A stretch of 51,540 bases of DNA from Smithellaceae bacterium. GTDB lineage: Bacteria > Desulfobacterota > Syntrophia > Syntrophales > Smithellaceae. The stretch is from the NCBI GenBank assembly GCA_028693285.1, contig JAQUVQ010000015.1, positions 1-51,540 on the forward strand, given 5' to 3'. Below, piece after piece: positions 49,992-51,540 of this stretch. The stretch's first letter is position 1; each line of letters starts with the position of its first letter. The translations under genes and the position numbers were made by a program. The notes beneath the pieces are model-generated. The model was not told the origin of the DNA. It saw only the letters and a program-made list of their open reading frames with translations, and searched no databases.

Positions 49992-51317
49992 TTACATGTT
50001 CATGCTTTTTTTGACGCCCACGGCGATTTTTCGGACTTCGTTCATGACATCCGCTTCCGCAATCGTCAGCAGCCGGCGGTTTTCCATGACCACTTTGCCA
50101 TTGATGACGACCGTATCAACATCCGCGCCGCCCGCCGCATACACCATGTGGGAATAGGCATTGTACAGCGGCGTCAGATGGGGCTTGTTCAGTCCGATCA
50201 GGATGATGTCCGCTTTTTTTCCGACTTCCAGGGAGCCGACGAGATGCCCCATGCCGAGGGCCCGTGCGCCGTTGATCGTGGCCATGCGCATCGCGGTTTT
50301 GGCGTCCATGACGGTCGGGTCGAGCATGGCGACCTTGTGCAGCTTGGCCGCCGTGGACATTTCCTTGATCATATCGAGCGTGTTGTTGCTGGCGCAGCCG
50401 TCCGTCCCCAACCCTACGGTAATGCCGGCTTCCAGCATGTCCGTGATGGGGGGAATTCCGTTGCCCAGCTTCATGTTGCTGGCGGGATTGTGCGAAACTT
50501 TGCAGCCGTGCTTTGCGAAAAGAGAAATGTCGTTGATGGTTAAATAGACGCAGTGAAACGCCAGCAGTCTTTCGTTGAGGTACCCGATGTCGTCCAAAAA
50601 AGCCACCGCGCTTTTTCCGTGTTTCTCCAAAAGCTGGTCATGCTCCTGCTGATTCTCCAGAAGATGAATCCCCAGCATCAGGCCGAATTCGTCGGCGATC
50701 ATTTTGGCCTGCTGCAAGAGCGGGCGCGAACAGGTGTAAAGCGAATGCGGTTCGACGATGATTCTGACCAGGGGGTCATTGTACCACTTTTCGGCAAGCC
50801 GCCGCGTGCAGGCGAGGCCTTCCTCGGGCGTTTTGCAACTGGGCGAGGGGAAGTCGAAGAGAACTTCACCCACCAGGCAGCGGACCCCCGCTTCTTTGGC
50901 TGCCCGGGCCGTTTCTTCTTCAAAGATGTACATGTCGCAGAATGTCGTCGTGCCGGATTTGATCATTTCCGCGCAGGCCAGCATTGAGCCCCAGTAGGCC
51001 AGGTGCGGATTGACGTTTTTTGCCTCGGCTGGGAAAATGTAATTATTGAGCCAGTCCATCAGTTCCAGATCGTCCGCGATACCGCGGAAACAGGTCATCG
51101 CGGCGTGCGTGTGCGTATTGACGAAACCGGGCAGCACCAGCGAGCCTTCGGCGTCGATGATTTTTTTTGCGGCATACCGCTTGAGAATATCTTCCCTGCG
51201 GCCGATGTCGATGATGGAAGAATCGTGAATGGCGATTCCGGCGTTGTCCAGACAGGTATTTGCCTCGTCGAGCAGGAGCGCTTTTCCGCCGGAGATGATC
51301 AGGTCGATGTCGTGCAT
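49992..51317 (-). CDS. mtaD: amidohydrolase, MTA/SAH deaminase (MtaD)-like
   Basis: A 441-residue metal-dependent hydrolase of the amidohydrolase family. It has VLPGFVNTHTHAAM (metal ligands H69, H71), SGTTTFCDMY, the HLLENQQEH segment (usual HLAET), FHCVYLT with a metal histidine and GLGTDGCASNNTLDM. This pattern matches 5'-methylthioadenosine/S-adenosylhomocysteine deaminases, though related guanine and SsnA-type enzymes share it, so the symbol is tentative. AGGAG precedes the ATG. It starts the run that continues with DUF4139 and hrpA. Confidence 0.85.
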   Translation of the reverse strand: MHDIDLIISGGKALLLDEANTCLDNAGIAIHDSSIIDIGRREDILKRYAAKKIIDAEGSLVLPGFVNTHTHAAMTCFRGIADDLELMDWLNNYIFPAEAKNVNPHLAYWGSMLACAEMIKSGTTTFCDMYIFEEETARAAKEAGVRCLVGEVLFDFPSPSCKTPEEGLACTRRLAEKWYNDPLVRIIVEPHSLYTCSRPLLQQAKMIADEFGLMLGIHLLENQQEHDQLLEKHGKSAVAFLDDIGYLNERLLAFHCVYLTINDISLFAKHGCKVSHNPASNMKLGNGIPPITDMLEAGITVGLGTDGCASNNTLDMIKEMSTAAKLHKVAMLDPTVMDAKTAMRMATINGARALGMGHLVGSLEVGKKADIILIGLNKPHLTPLYNAYSHMVYAAGGADVDTVVINGKVVMENRRLLTIAEADVMNEVRKIAVGVKKSMNM

Positions 51318-51393
51318 GGAGGAGTCCTTTCAAAATATGCAGGTCATTACCATAAAATGCGGACGGGCCACAAGAAACAAAAAGAGCAAATCC

Positions 51394-51422
51394 TTGACAC
51401 ATCTATGCAAAAATAATATATG
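51394..51422 (+). promoter_or_regulatory. sigma-70 promoter for tRNA-Leu
   Basis: TTGACA (51394-51399), a 17-base spacer and TATATG (51417-51422) lie about 30 bases before the tRNA. The -35 is consensus and the region is AT-rich. Confidence 0.65.
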
Positions 51423-51452
51423 CCGCCAAGATTTTTCGCGAAATCAGCATCG

Positions 51453-51540
51453 GCCTGGGTGGCGGAACTGGTAGACGCAAGGGACTTAAAATCCCTCGTT
51501 GCTTAGCGACGTGTCGGTTCGATTCCGACCCCAGGTACCA
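51453..51540 (+). tRNA. tRNA-Leu, anticodon UAA
   Basis: An 88-base tRNA with the long variable arm of class II tRNAs. The acceptor stem GCCTGGG (51453-51459) pairs with CCCAGGT, the first pair being G-U. The anticodon stem AGGGA/TCCCT (51480-51484, 51492-51496) holds the loop CTTAAAA with anticodon TAA at 51487-51489. The T-arm has GGTTCGATTCC, and CCA is encoded at the end. The last base of the gene is the last base of the window. Confidence 0.96.

Overview
This 51.5 kb window reads as chromosomal DNA of an anaerobic Gram-negative bacterium. The best fit is a Desulfobacterota/'Deltaproteobacteria' member of the Syntrophus/Smithella type. That placement is inferred from gene content: lipopolysaccharide export and Kdo synthesis genes, an rpoN-hpf-ptsN-hprK-rapZ block, formate and acetate transporters, and a fused NADH/NADPH flavoprotein cluster of the electron-bifurcating kind. 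Coding density is high, GC is moderately high, and many genes overlap by the four-base ATGA arrangement. No rRNA, prophage, insertion sequence or CRISPR array is visible.

Layout. 1-3825 (minus): rpsF-rpsR-DUF2232-rplI-dnaB plus the start of a small conserved gene. 4131-5526: a small membrane protein and uppP. 5634-9687 (minus): acetate (SatP), formate/nitrite (FNT) and oxalate/formate-type (MFS) transporters with three small accessory proteins. 10011-11126 (plus): a radical SAM protein. 11222-17910 (minus): a NuoE-like subunit, a [2Fe-2S] protein and a NuoF::GltD fusion, preceded by five regulatory genes (two DRTGG, two HATPase, one PHP). 18026-20965 (minus): Nudix fusion, methyltransferase and metallo-beta-lactamase-fold genes. 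21070-24842: a REC-PAS-PAS-LuxR regulator, an HD-domain protein and a periplasmic binding protein. 24887-36241: rpiB, then the long plus-strand run xerD-TPR-kdsA-kdsC-lptC-lptA-lptB-rpoN-hpf-ptsN-hprK-rapZ. 36386-37708 (minus): an M23 peptidase. 37883-44233 (plus): coaBC-udg4-nfeD-slipin-small membrane protein-HAD phosphatase-aminotransferase. 44413-51317 (minus): hrpA, DUF4139 and an MtaD-like amidohydrolase. 51453-51540 (plus): tRNA-Leu(UAA).

How the parts fit. The transporters suggest exchange of formate and acetate with partner organisms. The NuoE / 2Fe-2S / NuoF::GltD set has no hydrogenase subunit beside it, so it looks like an NADH-ferredoxin-NADPH transhydrogenase (Sporomusa-type Nfn) rather than an electron-bifurcating hydrogenase. 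The regulatory cassette upstream of it is the kind seen beside HydABC-type complexes. The central plus-strand run combines outer-membrane biogenesis with sigma-54 and the nitrogen-PTS.

Non-coding signals include several intrinsic terminators, a candidate S6:S18 leader, palindromic sites at a strong promoter (8238-8310), degenerate 7-bp repeats at two places, and a short inverted-repeat element (44268-44356) with a related fragment at 29220-29240. All functional calls rest on motif recognition by eye; no database search was run.
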